From: Gadus chalcogrammus
Taxonomy: Eukaryota; Chordata; Actinopteri; Gadiformes; Gadidae
Reading direction: 5' to 3'
Assembly (NCBI RefSeq): GCF_026213295.1
Contig: NC_079419.1
Span: forward strand, 21,393,180 to 21,457,179
DNA: 64,000 bases
A program made the translations under genes and the position numbers. Positions 32,975 through 44,392 of this stretch are shown piece after piece. Below the pieces are notes generated by a model. The model was not told the origin of the DNA, made no database searches, and was given only the letters and a program-made list of their open reading frames with translations. Each line of letters starts with the position of its first letter. The first letter of the stretch is position 1.

Positions 32975-34330
32975 TAAACTTAATTACTTTTATTTTATTT
33001 ATTGAAGGCTTGCACAGGTGAACTAGGCGATCGCCTAGGGCGGCAAATGCGTTGGGGGCGGCAAAAGTGTTGGTGGCACCCCCTGGTGGCAGCCTTAATT
33101 GATGAATACATTTTAATGAAACAAGCGTGTTTTCTAAACACGTTTCGAAATGGATTGGAGAATGGGGGATGAACAGTTATTGAATCGTAACAGACCAGCA
33201 GCAGTAACAGACCAACTGACGGATTAAAAAAAAAAAAGAAAAAAAAAAAGAATACATATATTCTCCCCTTATCACCCGCGGGCCGGATGTGACATACAGT
33301 AGGGCCGTGTCCGGCCCGCAGGCCGTAACCCTGGCATCCCTGCCTAAGGGTCTCTTATATATCAAAGGGGGTCACAAAGGACGCATGCGCATCAACCTGT
33401 GGCTCCAGCCCTGCAGGGAATGACTCGGCAAGTGCTTCATCTCGTTGCACCTCACCCAGCGGCTCGCTTGCAAGATTTTGGCCTGAAGTTCTTCCCAGAC
33501 CTACACCGTAGCCATCCAACATGCATACCTGAGAATCAGGCCTCTCTTTAATAATGACAAAAAGTTACGAGAGAAATACACATTAACTTTTAGACTTTTA
33601 ACCACTAGTTTTTCACCCACTCCGTATCCAGCTTGTTCCTCGCTTAAAGCACCCAGGCTACTATATGCGGCGAGCTGGGGCTCTCATGTTCTCCCCTGCG
33701 GTGTATTCCTTGTCCGCATCCCCTGCCATCCAGTTGTCATACGATTCATGCAGACTGGTTTTGAACGGCTGATTCCATGGATGTACTTTGCGTGTGCCGT
33801 GTTTTCCCGCCGATGTGGCGTAGCTGTATGGTTATGCTGTTGAGAGCTTAAATAAATGCACTATATAAGTTGACTATGAACAATTATTGAAGTTTAACAT
33901 TTTGACTAGAATTTGGCGTTAAAATCGCCAAATTCTGACTTGTACATTAATGGGCAAATTTAGAATCATTAGTTGCAAAATGTTGCAAATTTGATTCTCT
34001 ATGCAAAGCCCATCATGTCGATATTGCTGTTTAGTGCTGCTCTAGTTTGCACGGATTCAGGAGACCCGCAGTGAATTCAACCCGGTCCACACGACATTTG
34101 GTAGGCGCATGAGTGTTTATTTGACTACAGGCTTTTCTAATGTCTCATTTTGGCTGCTGTATGTGGTGCACTTTCCTATCCTTAACATAAACATTAACCT
34201 ATTCAGTTGGCCTGCCCTGACGTGAGTCAGACATGACGATTTGTCTTTCCTTTACTTCTCAAACTACGTGACAATTGCATGTTCATCAGCCCGATTTTCA
34301 AATTTCCTCGGGAGTAACCCCCAAACCCCA
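32975..34330. other. No gene; short palindromes and an A-rich tract
   Basis: Contains a perfect 16-bp palindrome CTAGGCGATCGCCTAG (about 33024-33039) in a GGGCGGCAAA context common in fish hAT-like repeats. Also a stem formed by GCGGGCCGGA and TCCGGCCCGC (about 33280-33320), an A-rich tract at 33226-33250, and a hairpin GAATTTGGCG/CGCCAAATTC at about 33910-33936. I recognise no coding sequence. Confidence 0.6.
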
Positions 34331-34333
34331 GTT

Positions 34334-35656
34334 TTAAAAGGACTCTAGCTTCTGGGCAACAGCCCAAAATATGTGCTTAAAATACGTAACAGTTATTACT
34401 CTCGATCTGAACGAGCTAGGAATACTCAGCTGTGCCGAGCGCACGCCCCCTTGGCGATTTATGTATGCTGCTGTCGCCTTGTTGTCCGTGCGAATCATAA
34501 CGTGTTGATTCGTCGACATTGGGGCAAAATGTTGGATTACTTTCAACACAGTGAGGAGCTCCAATGCGTCTATATGCAGGGTCACGGGGGGGCGGCCAAA
34601 CGCCGCCCATTACGTAAAACTCTCATGTTCCTCCCCAGCCCGACAGAGAAGCATCCGTGAACACTGAGATGTGTGACGTTGCTCTGCCCAACGGCACCCC
34701 TCTCATGAGAGTTCGGGGATCGCCCCAGTGGGTCAAATCAGGGCCCACTGATAGGGGAATGGTCACCGGGTCGATGCACAGGCGAGAAAGCCATCTCTGA
34801 AGCCGCCTCATGTGAAGCAGCCCCAGCGGCACCACCGTGTGAGTGGCTGACATCATGCCCAGCAGCCTCATGACAGAGAGGGCTGTCACGACGCTGCCCA
34901 GGGAACAGCGGCGGAGGAGAGACCACAGCGTCTCCATCCTCTGCTGTGAGAGCCGTGCTCTCATTACGGCTCAATTACCAGCTTTTTTGTTTGAATAGCT
35001 GCTTCCTCCTTGTACGAGCCATCAAAAGCAGATCGTCCAAGTAGAACAGTACTCTCATTCCTGTTGCGTGCAGCGGCCGGAGAGCCGTCTCCACGCATTT
35101 GGTAAACGTTTGTGAGACGGTTGTACTGGTAGTGTGACCCTTGGAATGAGAAACGCAGGAATTTTCTGTGTTTGGGGATCACTGTGACGTGGAAGTAGGC
35201 GTCCTTCAAATCTATTGAGGTGAACCAGTCGCCCGGTTTACACACTGTAACACTCGTCTGATTGTTAATGTGAAACGGCCTCTCCGCAATGCACTGTTTG
35301 AATAGGGCTAGATCGAGAATCGGTCTCAGCCCTCCTGTTTTCATGGGTACCAGGAAATAACAGGAATAGAATCCCTGCATTTCCTCTCCCTTCGGGACTG
35401 TGGAAATCACTTTTTTTTCGCTAGAAGCTGCTGGAGCTCCGCCAAAAGTGACAGCTGTTGACCCTTGGATGACAGCGTTGTTTCCACAATCCCGTTGAAT
35501 CGTGGCGGAACGGAGGTGAACTACAGGGTGTGACCCTTGCTGATCAGCCTGTCCATCCATTTGGCCATGGCACATGCGTTCAGCCATTCTGAGTAATGCT
35601 CTGAAAGTGGCTGTGCAGCCTCTTGTTGTGATGCGGCTGACATGGAAACGAGCCAC
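34334..35656 (-). pseudogene. DIRS-like retrotransposon RT/RNase H relic
   Basis: Reading leftward: GFYSCYFLVPMKTGGLRPIL, then WFTSIDLKDAYFHVTVIPKH (RT motif with catalytic Asp) and FLRFSFQGSHYQYNRL, matching DIRS1-like RT. The LDD active-site part is lost. The RNase H-like part follows (ISVFTDASLSGWGGT; ALELLTVLKVIQHF; RTDNKATAAYINRQGG). At least two frameshifts and a deletion separate the pieces. The tyrosine recombinase expected in a complete DIRS element is not visible. Confidence 0.8.
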
Positions 35657-35765
35657 GCTTGAGCCCCTGCCGCCGCGGCAAGGGGAGGGCGGGGATTACA
35701 ATTTTTTCAGTGCTACGGCTCACGCCTAGGGAAAACCCAATAGCGATAGCCTTAAAAGGCGAAGC

Positions 35766-37060
35766 CTATGCGACATAGAACTGGCCTCTCTGTGATGGTA
35801 TGGCAGAGGCAGAGCACGGCGTTGCTTTTTTGAAAAAACTTCTGAGAGTTTTCTTCTTTGGGGGCTCTTCTTCATGAGGCTGTGAAACAGTGGCCTCAGC
35901 TGCACCCTGGTCAGACAGCATTTTCTCCACCTCAGCCATGGCTCCGAGCTTGATGTCCTCAATAATTTCCTCTGCAATGTATGTCGTTTTGAACCTGGGA
36001 TCCATGAGAGAAGCCATGTCCAGCAACTTGTCTGTTTCAGGGTCGGCAAATTTCTCCTTCAGATAGTCCAGGATGGAGACTTTGATCGACTTTGTCAGTG
36101 GAGTGTCATCCTCCTGAACCGCCGAGATGCTGGACTCAAAGAGATGGAGCACAGGCTTGACGTAGGACACTGTGACATAGTCTTCACCTGATAAAGCATC
36201 GGTGAATTTGACTAGGGGTTTTAGAGCCCTATGAACAGATTCAAGGACTTCCAGCTCCTGCCAATGAAGAACAAGATGCCTTGTTTTTTTGTCGGAGCCC
36301 AAGATTTTGGAAACGGCACGCTACTGCTCCAGCACCCTCTCTATCATTTTCTGGATCCCCACCTGGTAGGAGACTCGCTGATCAACTGGTGTTCAGGAAT
36401 GTTCAGCTCTTGCTGAGCTTTGGCGAGGTCTCTCCTTCTCTTCCAGCTTAAAGAGAAGCTGCTCACCACCTTTTTGCATAGGCTGACAGCACGGTCTATC
36501 CGGGGGTCTTTCATACTTCTCTCTGAGATTAAAAATAAACAAACATTTTAATGTTATTATATTTGTAAAGAAATCCATAATTCAGCAACAATCATTTAGA
36601 TTTTTAAATGAACTCAAACTTCAAATCGTTTTTCTTTCAATATACACATGAATATGCATTCATACACTTATTGGGGCCATATCTTTGGCCATGTAGTGTG
36701 TGACAGCGGCAGCAATTTCTTTCCATTTCTGACTTTTTTTTTTAGACGGGACTGCTTTGAAAAATGACGAGCCCAAAGTAATTTGCTTCTGGGCTGGTTG
36801 TTATTGTGTTTTATTTGATGTGGATGGAGATTGGGCCATGCGCTGTTTTTGGCATTCTTCATTTGGCAGCGGGTGGCTTTTCAAATGGTGAAATAAATTT
36901 GTGGTGCTGCTTGCTCTGGTGGCAATGGTTTTGCGGCATATTTTACATATTACCGTTTTTTGTTCCACATCTTCCTTTCTGTAGCCAAACCACTGCCAGA
37001 CGACGGATCCAGTGCTATTCTTTTCGAAGCCAAATCCTCAGACTCCAACCTTTTTTCTCT
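35766..37060 (-). pseudogene. hAT transposase (ZBED-like), internally deleted
   Basis: A BED finger is encoded at about 37005-36870 (VVWQWFGYRKEDVEQ, VICKICRKTIATRAS, NLFHHLKSH), followed by KWKEIAAAVTHYMAKDMAP near 36690. The central catalytic part is missing. Sequence resumes at about 36525 (DPRIDRAVSLCKKVVSSFSF) and runs, with frameshifts and stops, into the C-terminal dimerisation-side region (WQELEVLESVHRALKPL; LDMASLMDPRFKTTYIAEE) ending at 35766. The residual arrangement matches ZBED1-like hAT transposons of fish. Confidence 0.8.
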
Positions 37061-37360
37061 CTCTCGCTGTTCTCACTCACCGGTCGCGTGTGTGACTATG
37101 TCACACACGCGACCGTCACACACGCGCGTCCATGAGAATCTCGCGGACTCGCAATGGGCGTGGGGAGAAAGTGTGTTTAATGCATATGAGTCTGTGAGGC
37201 AGAGAGCCACAGGAAAGAGCGAGTGAAGGGAACACTAACGAGTATGCAGGCGGCGGCAAAGGAACATATTACGTGCCAATTTGTATTCGATGTTCGCGAC
37301 AGGGGCATTTTAAACATCTTGCGATACATCGCATATATTCGATATATCGCCCAGCCCTAT
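37060..37360 (-). repeat. hAT 5' terminal region with palindrome
   Basis: Upstream of the BED finger lies a palindromic GTCGCGTGTGTGAC/GTCACACACGCGAC segment (about 37082-37112). At 37325-37358 ATATTCGATATATCGCCCAGCCCTA is the reverse of the TAGGGCTGGGCGATAT termini common in fish hAT elements. No matching left terminus was found beyond 35766. Confidence 0.5.
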
Positions 37361-37495
37361 CTGGAAGTATGGAGACTGTTGAACCAGTATCTACAAGCAG
37401 ATCTGTGGTAAATTACTGACCATCTTTTACGTGAAGAGACACGGGACAGGTAAGACGTTGGGTCTGCGACACAGTTGGAGTGGGAACAATGCTTA

Positions 37496-37730
37496 AAGGG
37501 GACCTATTATGCTTTTTCGACTTTTATGACCTATAAATGTTGTTATAATGATTGATAGTCATGTTTAACCATGCACAAAAAACCATGTAGATTTTCGGGA
37601 AACTCTTCCTCTCATCTGGGCGCTTTCAGCATTCTCTGTCAATGCTCGGTTTTGTCCTATGTTCCCCGAGCGGGGAACATAGAACCCGGGAACATAGGAC
37701 CCGGGGAACATAGGGATGACCCCAGCACCA
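37496..37730 (+). repeat. MITE half with TTAA-type start, plus GGGAACATAG repeats
   Basis: TTAAAGGGGACCTATTATGC at 37494-37513 is a terminus of a widespread fish MITE family with TTAA sites. The opposite end is not present nearby, so it is truncated. At 37666-37712 a short array of CCCGGGGAACATAG-like units follows. Confidence 0.5.
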
Positions 37731-37737
37731 CTACCCA

Positions 37738-37985
37738 AATCCCCCCCTGGAACCGCGGAGCCGTCACATTTACATCAGCATTAAACGCAATAAACCACCA
37801 ATGTGTGAAGGTAAATTGGGGTTCTAGCTCAAGCAGGCAATTTACCTTGGACCATGCGGCGGTAAAATGCGGACCGTGCAGCGGTAAAATGAACAGTAAT
37901 GGGCTATGGGCGCACTCACACTAGGCTTTCTGTACCTTGCCCAAGTCCGTTTCAAACCTATACCGTGCTCAAGTTCGATTGCTCC
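37738..37985 (-). repeat. Truncated Harbinger-type MITE relative
   Basis: 37738-37860 is the reverse complement of part of 49625-49760 (GGCTCCGCGGTTCCAGGGG side). 37913-37985 starts GCGCACTCACACTAGGC and continues like the complement of the right end of the 45830-46279 MITE (CCCAAGTCCG). It is therefore a partial relative of that family. Confidence 0.55.
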
Positions 37986-38606
37986 TTTTTTTCAAGTACT
38001 TATGACACTACCCGCAACACGTAAACTGATCAACACGCATTCACACATCTGTTTTTGTTGAGTATGACGCACGGTGCCGGCAACAGCGTCTCGTCATGAG
38101 ACATATTAATCACAAACAACAAAACCTTTCAGTTACTTGCATGTAAACATCCTCGTAATCGGTTAGGTACCAGTCGATATGCTCCATAACCAATTCTCTG
38201 CCGTTAACCCATACATTTTGCATGACACAAACGGACACTGACAGCCACACCCACTTCCTGGGTCCCCAAGCATTTTGAACCCCGGGCAACACGAGCACCT
38301 AGAAATGCAATCATTGCCTGATTGGGATGCAGGAACATGACTGTTTGTAAGGGGGGACGGACGTTATTTGCTATGTTTAATTATAATGGTATTTTGCATT
38401 GTGCAACAGTGAACTTTATCATCAACATTCAAACTGTTAACATGTTTAATGAAGTGTGTGGTTCAATATGACTTCATTATAAAATATAAATGTATTATGG
38501 TACTTGGGTCGGTGAACCCCCATGGTAGTTGGTATCTACCATTTTAGTTAATTGGTTGGCTTTATTTAAGCCCTGTATTTTCTGGTTTCAAGGGGGTTGG
38601 TGGAGG
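37986..38606. other. No recognised gene
   Basis: A short - strand ORF (38110-38298) contains WVNGRELVMEHIDWYLTDYE but has no identifiable family. Remaining sequence is A/T-rich and unassigned. Confidence 0.5.
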
Positions 38607-39142
38607 TGTCACGTTAAAATTGTACCGGGGGCGAAAATTGTACCGGCCTACGTCTTCAGTTGTTTACATCTTGACAACCTGCCTGGCAACAAACGACGGG
38701 ATCGTCTGTTGCCGGGCAGGTTGCAAAAAACTTTCGGCTCATGTTTCCAAAAGACGAAATAACATAATACAGATAACGGATCGCTAGATAACACTTGTTT
38801 TTAATTTATATTTGTATTGTATTTAATTGGTTCTTGAACATTCGCGTCCTACGTCATTTGACGCGATCGCCCGTTTCCCGGCAACAGACGATCGCGTCGT
38901 CTGTTGCTATTCGATTAAACAATTAAATACAATACAAATATAAAGTAAAAACAAGTGTTATCTAGCGATCCGTTATCTGTATAATGTTATTTCGTCTTTT
39001 GGAAACATGAGCCGAATGTTTTTTGCAACCTGCCCGGCAACAGACGATCGCGTCGTTTGTTGCCAGGCAGGTTGTCAAGATGTAAACAACTGATGACGTA
39101 GGCCGGTACAATTTTCGCCCCCGGTACAATTTTAACGTGACA
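38607..39142. repeat. 536-bp foldback element with long inverted arms
   Basis: Ends TGTCACGTTAAAATTGTACC and the exact complement, flanked by GAGG on both sides (38603-38606, 39143-39146), a possible 4-bp TSD. Arms of about 225 bp pair at high identity (38607-38830 with 38920-39142). Each arm also holds an internal stem (CCTGCCTGGCAAC/GTTGCCGGGCAGG), and the centre has another GCAACAGACGATCGCG palindrome. Non-coding; ORFs in the arms are mirror images of one another. Confidence 0.88.
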
Positions 39143-39941
39143 GAGGCATAGAGAGACGGCTTGCTGTGAAGCTGGTACATGTTCGGTGATTCTCATGTTA
39201 ATGGAACTTTGCAAGTGAGCAACCCTCTGGTTGATTTTTGGTTTTGTTTATTAAAGTATTTTGTTTGGCGTTGCCATTTCACTTTTCAAGCGTGGAAAAT
39301 AAATAACAGTTTCTCACCTAACTTATGCTGCTGGCTGAATTTTTGTGGCCTACTCAAGATCTTCATTGCGTCCTAAACGGCTACATCCCGAAGTGGAAGT
39401 GAGTCGGGAGGCTCATTGTCACAGAGGCGCACAGAGCTTTTGGCCGTGATATTATCTATACAATTATATGATATACTATTTTATATATAGAGCTCCGGGA
39501 GTCGCAAACGGCAACAATCACTTTCTCCACAATGCTGCAGTTCACCACGGACTGCACTGCACTGAGTTTGCCGGTTGAACGCTGATTGGCTGTTACGGTA
39601 CATATGTCACTCAGTGGCCACGATGTTGCGCGCTGATGGGCTGTCATCACGCGAAATTCACGCCAAAGTTGAAATATTTCAACTCGAACGAATTTGTCGC
39701 GCCACAAATCCTCGTGAATGCGCTCGACTGTGCAGGGCGAAAGTGTGGTGTGACAACAAAACTTGTCGCTGGTTTTCTCTAGCGAATAATTCGCCCGATA
39801 CGCGTCTCTAAGTACACTTTCTATGGGATCTTGTCGCCCCGTCGCATTTGGTGTGAACGCAAGATACACTCGTTGAATTTCAGCCAATGAAAGACAGGAA
39901 TGCATCACAAGTTGCAAGGGTCGCAGCTCTCGTTCAGTCAG
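39143..39941. other. Unassigned repeat-like sequence
   Basis: 39560-39860 has the CGCGCCA/TTGAAATATTTCAA wording of fish DNA-transposon 5' regions (small palindrome TTGAAATATTTCAA at about 39669). It contains no readable transposase. The - strand ORF at 39456-39917 has no recognisable domain. Confidence 0.4.
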
Positions 39942-40240
39942 TCACTCGTTCTTGGCTTGTAGGCTGTAGCCCAGAGTGAGCCTGAGTAGAGTGATAAATT
40001 CAGATGCAAACATACAGGTGTTTGAATCAATATGGATGTTAAAGTTGCCGAGCAACAATAAGCGAGAGGAGAGAGATGAGGCTATTATGAGGACTTCAGA
40101 GAAGAAGGATGAATTAGGTTTGGGTGGCTGGTAAATGAGGATGACATTCATTGAACAGGCTTAAAATGCTAGAACTTCAAAAGATGAGACTGTAGGGAGA
40201 GTGACTTCTGTGACGCTGAAAATCGGTTTGAATAGTAGTG
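39942..40240 (-). pseudogene. LINE endonuclease (APE-type) fragment
   Basis: Leftward reading gives FSVTEVTLPTVSSFEVLAF, VILIYQPPKPNSSFFSE and LLLGNFNIHIDSNTCMFASE. The YxPP and GDFNxHxD (here GNFNIHID) motifs are those of AP-endonuclease domains of fish L2-like LINEs. One stop separates the first two pieces. No RT follows. Confidence 0.75.
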
Positions 40241-40869
40241 TTACTTCCCCATGGTAACTCTTACCATGGCAGTGTTTCCCACTTGGGCAATTTGGCTCTT
40301 CCCTTTTTGCAGCAGGTGCACCTGATTCACCTGATAGGCCTATAAAAGGAGGTAGACATCCAGCCTTTCGGGCTCTCGCTGCCTGGGTGACAGCAGCTTC
40401 TGCTGCCAAACCCTTTTCTTCTCTATTTTGGTTTTGTTGCTCATTCTCACTACACAAGTCCAAACACACTACACATAGTTAAGCTGCCATCTACACTGAT
40501 ACTTCATTTCCTTGTTAGGGCCTATATTTTGAATGAATATATAGAAACTTGTTCACTGCGTGTCTCCCAATTTGTTATGTCATGCTTGAGCCATGCGGTA
40601 GTGGTGCCGAGATGATGCCTCATGAAACGTCAAAGCCTCTCAGCCAGATGAACCACCAAAGTGGTTCATGCTCGAAGCTTCAAATGAGTACGCTAGGTAC
40701 ATCTAGTGGTGAATGAAATTATGACAACCCAACCCAAAATGTGATTTTTGCTTCGTGTGCCGATACAACATTAAATCATTTGAGAATTGAAGTCACTTCA
40801 GTGATACATGTGTGTGAGTGTGCCATTCATAAAATGGCACAGAGCTCATGCTAGAAAATAAATCATTTG
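40241..40869. other. No gene; possible promoter-like segment
   Basis: 40254-40278 holds a CCATGGTAACTCTTACCATGG palindrome, and GGCCTATAAAAGGAGG at about 40338 is a strong TATA match. It could be part of an unidentified LTR, but no paired LTR ends were found. 40600-40720 has repeat-like sequence without coding potential. Confidence 0.35.
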
Positions 40870-41105
40870 GCAAAAGTGTGTCTTAGCAGACGCTTTTATC
40901 CAAAGCGACTTACATCGGTAAATACACACATTGACACACCGACGGCAGAGTCAACCATGCAAGGCGACAGTCAGCTGTCAGGAGCAAAGTGACAGGGACA
41001 CAACAACATAGAACTCCTCCTGAGCTAGGAGGAGCTGGGGATTGAACAAGCAACCTATCAGTTACAAGTCAACTGATCTACCTCCTGAGCTAAGCCGAGC
41101 CACCC
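40870..41105 (-). repeat. tRNA-Thr-like SINE
   Basis: The - strand reads GGCTCGGCTTAGCTCAGGAG at 41104-41085 (A-box-like TAGCTCAG), a CTTGTAA anticodon loop (anticodon UGU, threonine), and GGTTGCTTGTTCAATCCC as B box. It is followed by a body ending in GTAAGTCGCTTTGGATAAAA, a sequence repeated throughout fish genomes. A tRNA-derived Pol III head followed by an unrelated body defines a SINE. A body-only fragment recurs at 47430. Confidence 0.7.
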
Positions 41106-41251
41106 TGCAAGATAACTGAGAAGGAGTTAATTGAATAGCCATTAAAGTGTTCTGGACAGTGGTTATTTAATTCTCTTTTTGGCAAACTCCATGATGAATA
41201 ATGAACGTGATATTTCGATTGATATTACAGAAAATGCAATGCTCAAACTAC

Positions 41252-41302
41252 TACGATCACAGACTAGTGGTATATTGAATATACCACAAGGTTGTGATCG
41301 TA
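41252..41302. repeat. Hairpin
   Basis: TACGATCAC pairs with GTGATCGTA, and inside it GTGGTATATTGAATATACCAC is an almost perfect stem-loop (41267-41287). Confidence 0.7.
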
Positions 41303-41309
41303 TACGGGA

Positions 41310-41931
41310 CATCTTTATAGTCGAAATCTCCCGCCAATACTGAACCCATATTTCGAAGCAGTAGCCCGAGGCGAAGCCTCGAACGTCACACCCTACGTCA
41401 TTTCGCCAACGTGAATCCTACTCGAAGCGGAGCTTCGCTGGGGGAGGAGCCGACATACTCGACACACGCCTCGATGCCTCGACGCAAAACGTAACATCAC
41501 TACCATGCGGTCATAACAACAGCAAGACCACGACGGAAGGGGCGGGGTTTGCAAATGTAACCAAAACCAGCGGGGATGTTTGATTAAAAAATCCTCAGGT
41601 TGATGCCAGGTTTCAGTTTGGAGAACATCTAGTGAATTGTGTAGAACTGGGTCATATAGGATGGGGGCTTTGTTGTTTATTGATCAGTTGTTGAGGGGAG
41701 CAAAGTTGGGTAAATGACAGGGTGGTGTGAGGGGGACACGCTGAAGAGGTCTTTCTGAGGTTATCCAGGTTAACAGTGCGAGCAGGTAGAGTGGAAGGGG
41801 GGCAGTGGGAATGCTTAGTGTGGATGTTGGATACCGTATGGATGGTGGGGTTAGTGGAAAAATGTAGGTGGCTGGTCTTTTTGCGGCCGCGATGGAGATG
41901 GCGACGGCGACAGAGGTTACCAGCAGACTTA
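41310..41931. other. No gene recognised
   Basis: 41370-41480 contains CGAGGCGAAGCCTCG and CGAAGCGGAGCTTCG, small perfect palindromes typical of fish repeat sequence. The remainder is G/T-biased with no coding signal. Confidence 0.5.
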
Positions 41932-42537
41932 GGCCCCGTCCACACGAAGCCGATTACGTGGCGAAACCGCAAAGGTCTTGTACGGTTCGGCCTTCCGTCC
42001 ACACGAAGCCGGCAAATCCGCTGACCGAAATCGTAAACTTCTGAACTCACCCCTCAAATCTACCCGGTTTCGTTTTGGATTCGTGTGGACGCCTGAATCC
42101 GACTGAAACCGTAAACCATGACGTCATCGCCACACCCCTCGACCCTCTAGCCAATGACTGCTAAGCCCGCGGAGTCTCAGAACTCACAACAACAAAGATG
42201 ATGGCGGACTACAGGCTTGTAATCGTTCTGCAGCAGATCATGTCCCTTGTTGGGTTGCTAAGCCATTATTTATTGAGACTGTTGACTGATTGTTTGTTTG
42301 TGTTGTTAGTGGTTCGGGGGGCAGCCTTTATGCGCATGCTCGCCTCTTCGTCTTATTTAATTTTCTTCTGGATTTCTGTAGCAGAAGCAGCGCCCCTTAT
42401 GGGCCTGGCATGTGTACTACAGCGTTTCTACAGATCTACCCGGTTTCGCTTGACTCCGTCTTTACGGAGATACTCCGAAACCGGATAGATCGAAACCGGA
42501 ACGGCTTCGCCCGTTTCGGCTTCGTGTGGACGGGGCC
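41932..42537. mobile_element. 606-bp Harbinger-type MITE
   Basis: Ends GGCCCCGTCCACACGAAGCC and its complement; flanks TTA (41929-41931) and TCA (42538-42540), a 3-bp TSD with one mismatch fitting the TWA preference of PIF/Harbinger. Subterminal CCGGTTTCG-like motifs recur several times. Short ORFs inside show no transposase. Confidence 0.8.
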
Positions 42538-43419
42538 TCAGTGGAGATAAATGCATTATGGGATAACCGGTAGTTTTTATTGAGGCAGGGAGAGTAGGGG
42601 AGGGGAATAACAAATATAAAGGAATAGGGGGACCAGCTAAATCCATTTGATATCGGGGGGGGGGGGGGGGGGGGGGGGGTAAAGTTAGTAAAACAGTAAA
42701 GAGCTGAGTAGTGGTTCCATTGCAGCAGTTGACAGGTGGGTTTAGTGAAACGATAGAGGCAGCTCGGAGTACAAACGGGATGATACATTTAGCTACTCAT
42801 GGCACTGTTGATTGAATGATGGGGAAAGCATCCAGGGATGGGGTTATCCAGATATTGTTTATTGTCCAGGGAGTCCAATGGGGGAAAGTGTCCAGGGAGA
42901 GGATAGTCCAGGGGAAATTGGGGACACAGAGCAGAGGCAGGGCAGCTCCACCATCTAACCAACAAACCATGTGGTAATGGCTAACGCTAGCTACTCAGCA
43001 GTTAGCCAGTTAGCAGGGAGGGCTGGGCAGCTATGGACGAAGGCAGGGGAACAGAAAAACAGCAATTCAACATAGCCAACGACAGACGCTAGGAAGAAGG
43101 AAAGCAAGAAAAGAAGAGACAAAGGGAGAAACGGCAGCCAATCACAGCGCCAGCAGTGCTCGCCGACACAAACACCAGCGGTAGGTCTGTTGACCTACCG
43201 CTTCGAAATCCAGCTTGTTCTTCGGGCAGCTTGGGGTCGATCACTGGGTTTAGACATGCCAGGATAAGATGTTCAGGGCGATAACCTTAGCTCGGCGCCA
43301 GATCTTTGTTAGATTTCTGCTTGGATGTTGTCCTAGCTAAAGGACATTGGTTTCGCTTAGGAAGGCCACATAGAGGCTGTCTTCTTCCCGTTTACTTTCC
43401 CCGTACTTTCATTGAAAAC
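42538..43419. other. Repetitive, no gene
   Basis: Contains the G26 tract and short imperfect repeats (GTCCAGGGAG units at 42880-42915; GTTAGCCAGTTAGC at 43000). No ORF with recognisable content. Confidence 0.5.
42655..42680 (+). repeat. G26 homopolymer
   Basis: 26 consecutive G. It could form G-quadruplex structures and is a likely length-error site in the assembly. Confidence 0.97.
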
Positions 43420-43850
43420 AGTTTATTCAGATTCATTGCGTCGATCCTCAACCTCATCGTCATTTGCCTCGTCCTGGGTCTTCCCTGAGGTCTCCTCCCC
43501 ACTGGACGTGCCGGGAACACCTCCCAAGGGAGGCGTCCAGTGGGCATCCTTAGCAAATGCCCGAACCTCCAACTGTCTCCTTTCTAAGTAAAGGGGCAGC
43601 GGCTCAGATCTGAGTTCCTCACGGATGGCTGAGCTTCTCACCCTATCCCTATGGGAGACGCCAACCACGCTCCTGAGAAAACCCATCTCGGCCGCTTGTA
43701 CCAGCGATCTTGTCGTTTTGTCATCACCCATCCCTCATAACCATAGGTGAGGATAGGAGAGAATATCGACTGATAGATCGAGAGCCTTGCGGCTCAGCTC
43801 TCTTTACGTCACAACGGTGAGATAAAGCGAACGTAATATCAACCCCGCTG
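43420..43850 (-). pseudogene. LINE reverse transcriptase C-terminal fragment
   Basis: The leftward frame reads SISRYSLLSSPMVM, then EMGFLRSVVGVSHRDRVRSS and AIREELRSEPLPLYLERRQL, the post-RT region of fish LINEs (usual form: LR-x-DRVRSS-x-IREEL-x-x-EPL). The tail is frameshifted. It was probably once continuous with the endonuclease fragment at 44881-45420, with a Harbinger element now between them and the RT core missing. Confidence 0.75.
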
Positions 43851-43855
43851 ATCCA

Positions 43856-44317
43856 ATTCTCCGGCCAATTCTCAGCCACAGGAGGCATACTCAGTTGGCT
43901 AAGGGCCATCTCCTCAGCCTCTGTGAGGGCTGCAGGTGGTGGACCCCCTCCAGTCTTCCGGGCATCTGCTTTTTTTTGATTTGCTAACCTGGAGGAAAAT
44001 GTTACCCTAATATTCAGTAAGCGTTCTTTTGAAGACAATTTTATATATATATATATCTATACATATTTTGCCTAGGTGTAGCCTTCTAATATATCTAAAT
44101 CCTATTAAATATTGGCAGTGTTGGGGTGGCTGAGAAATGTACTACTTACATTTACTGCTTAAATATAGGCCCATCACATGTTGAATATAGCTGTTAAATT
44201 AGGTAGAGCAGGAAAAACAGAATTAAACATTAAACCTGTTTGAACTATATTTTTGTACTTCATCTTCATTTGCTGCCAGGTCCTCTTGGGGCAACTACTC
44301 GGGTTCCTGCATAAATT

Positions 44318-44392
<75 letters not shown>

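Noticed and set aside
38529..39214. Matching 72-77 aa ORFs on opposite strands at 38.6 and 39.1 kb, resembling a duplicated gene
   Set aside because: They are the two arms of one foldback element, so the identity comes from the inverted repeat.
40330..40460. TATA-containing segment as an LTR promoter
   Set aside because: No paired TG...CA ends or polypurine tract identified; kept only as a note in the intergenic entry.
42462..42788. ORF with a Pro8 run
   Set aside because: The Pro run is the G26 homopolymer read on the other strand.
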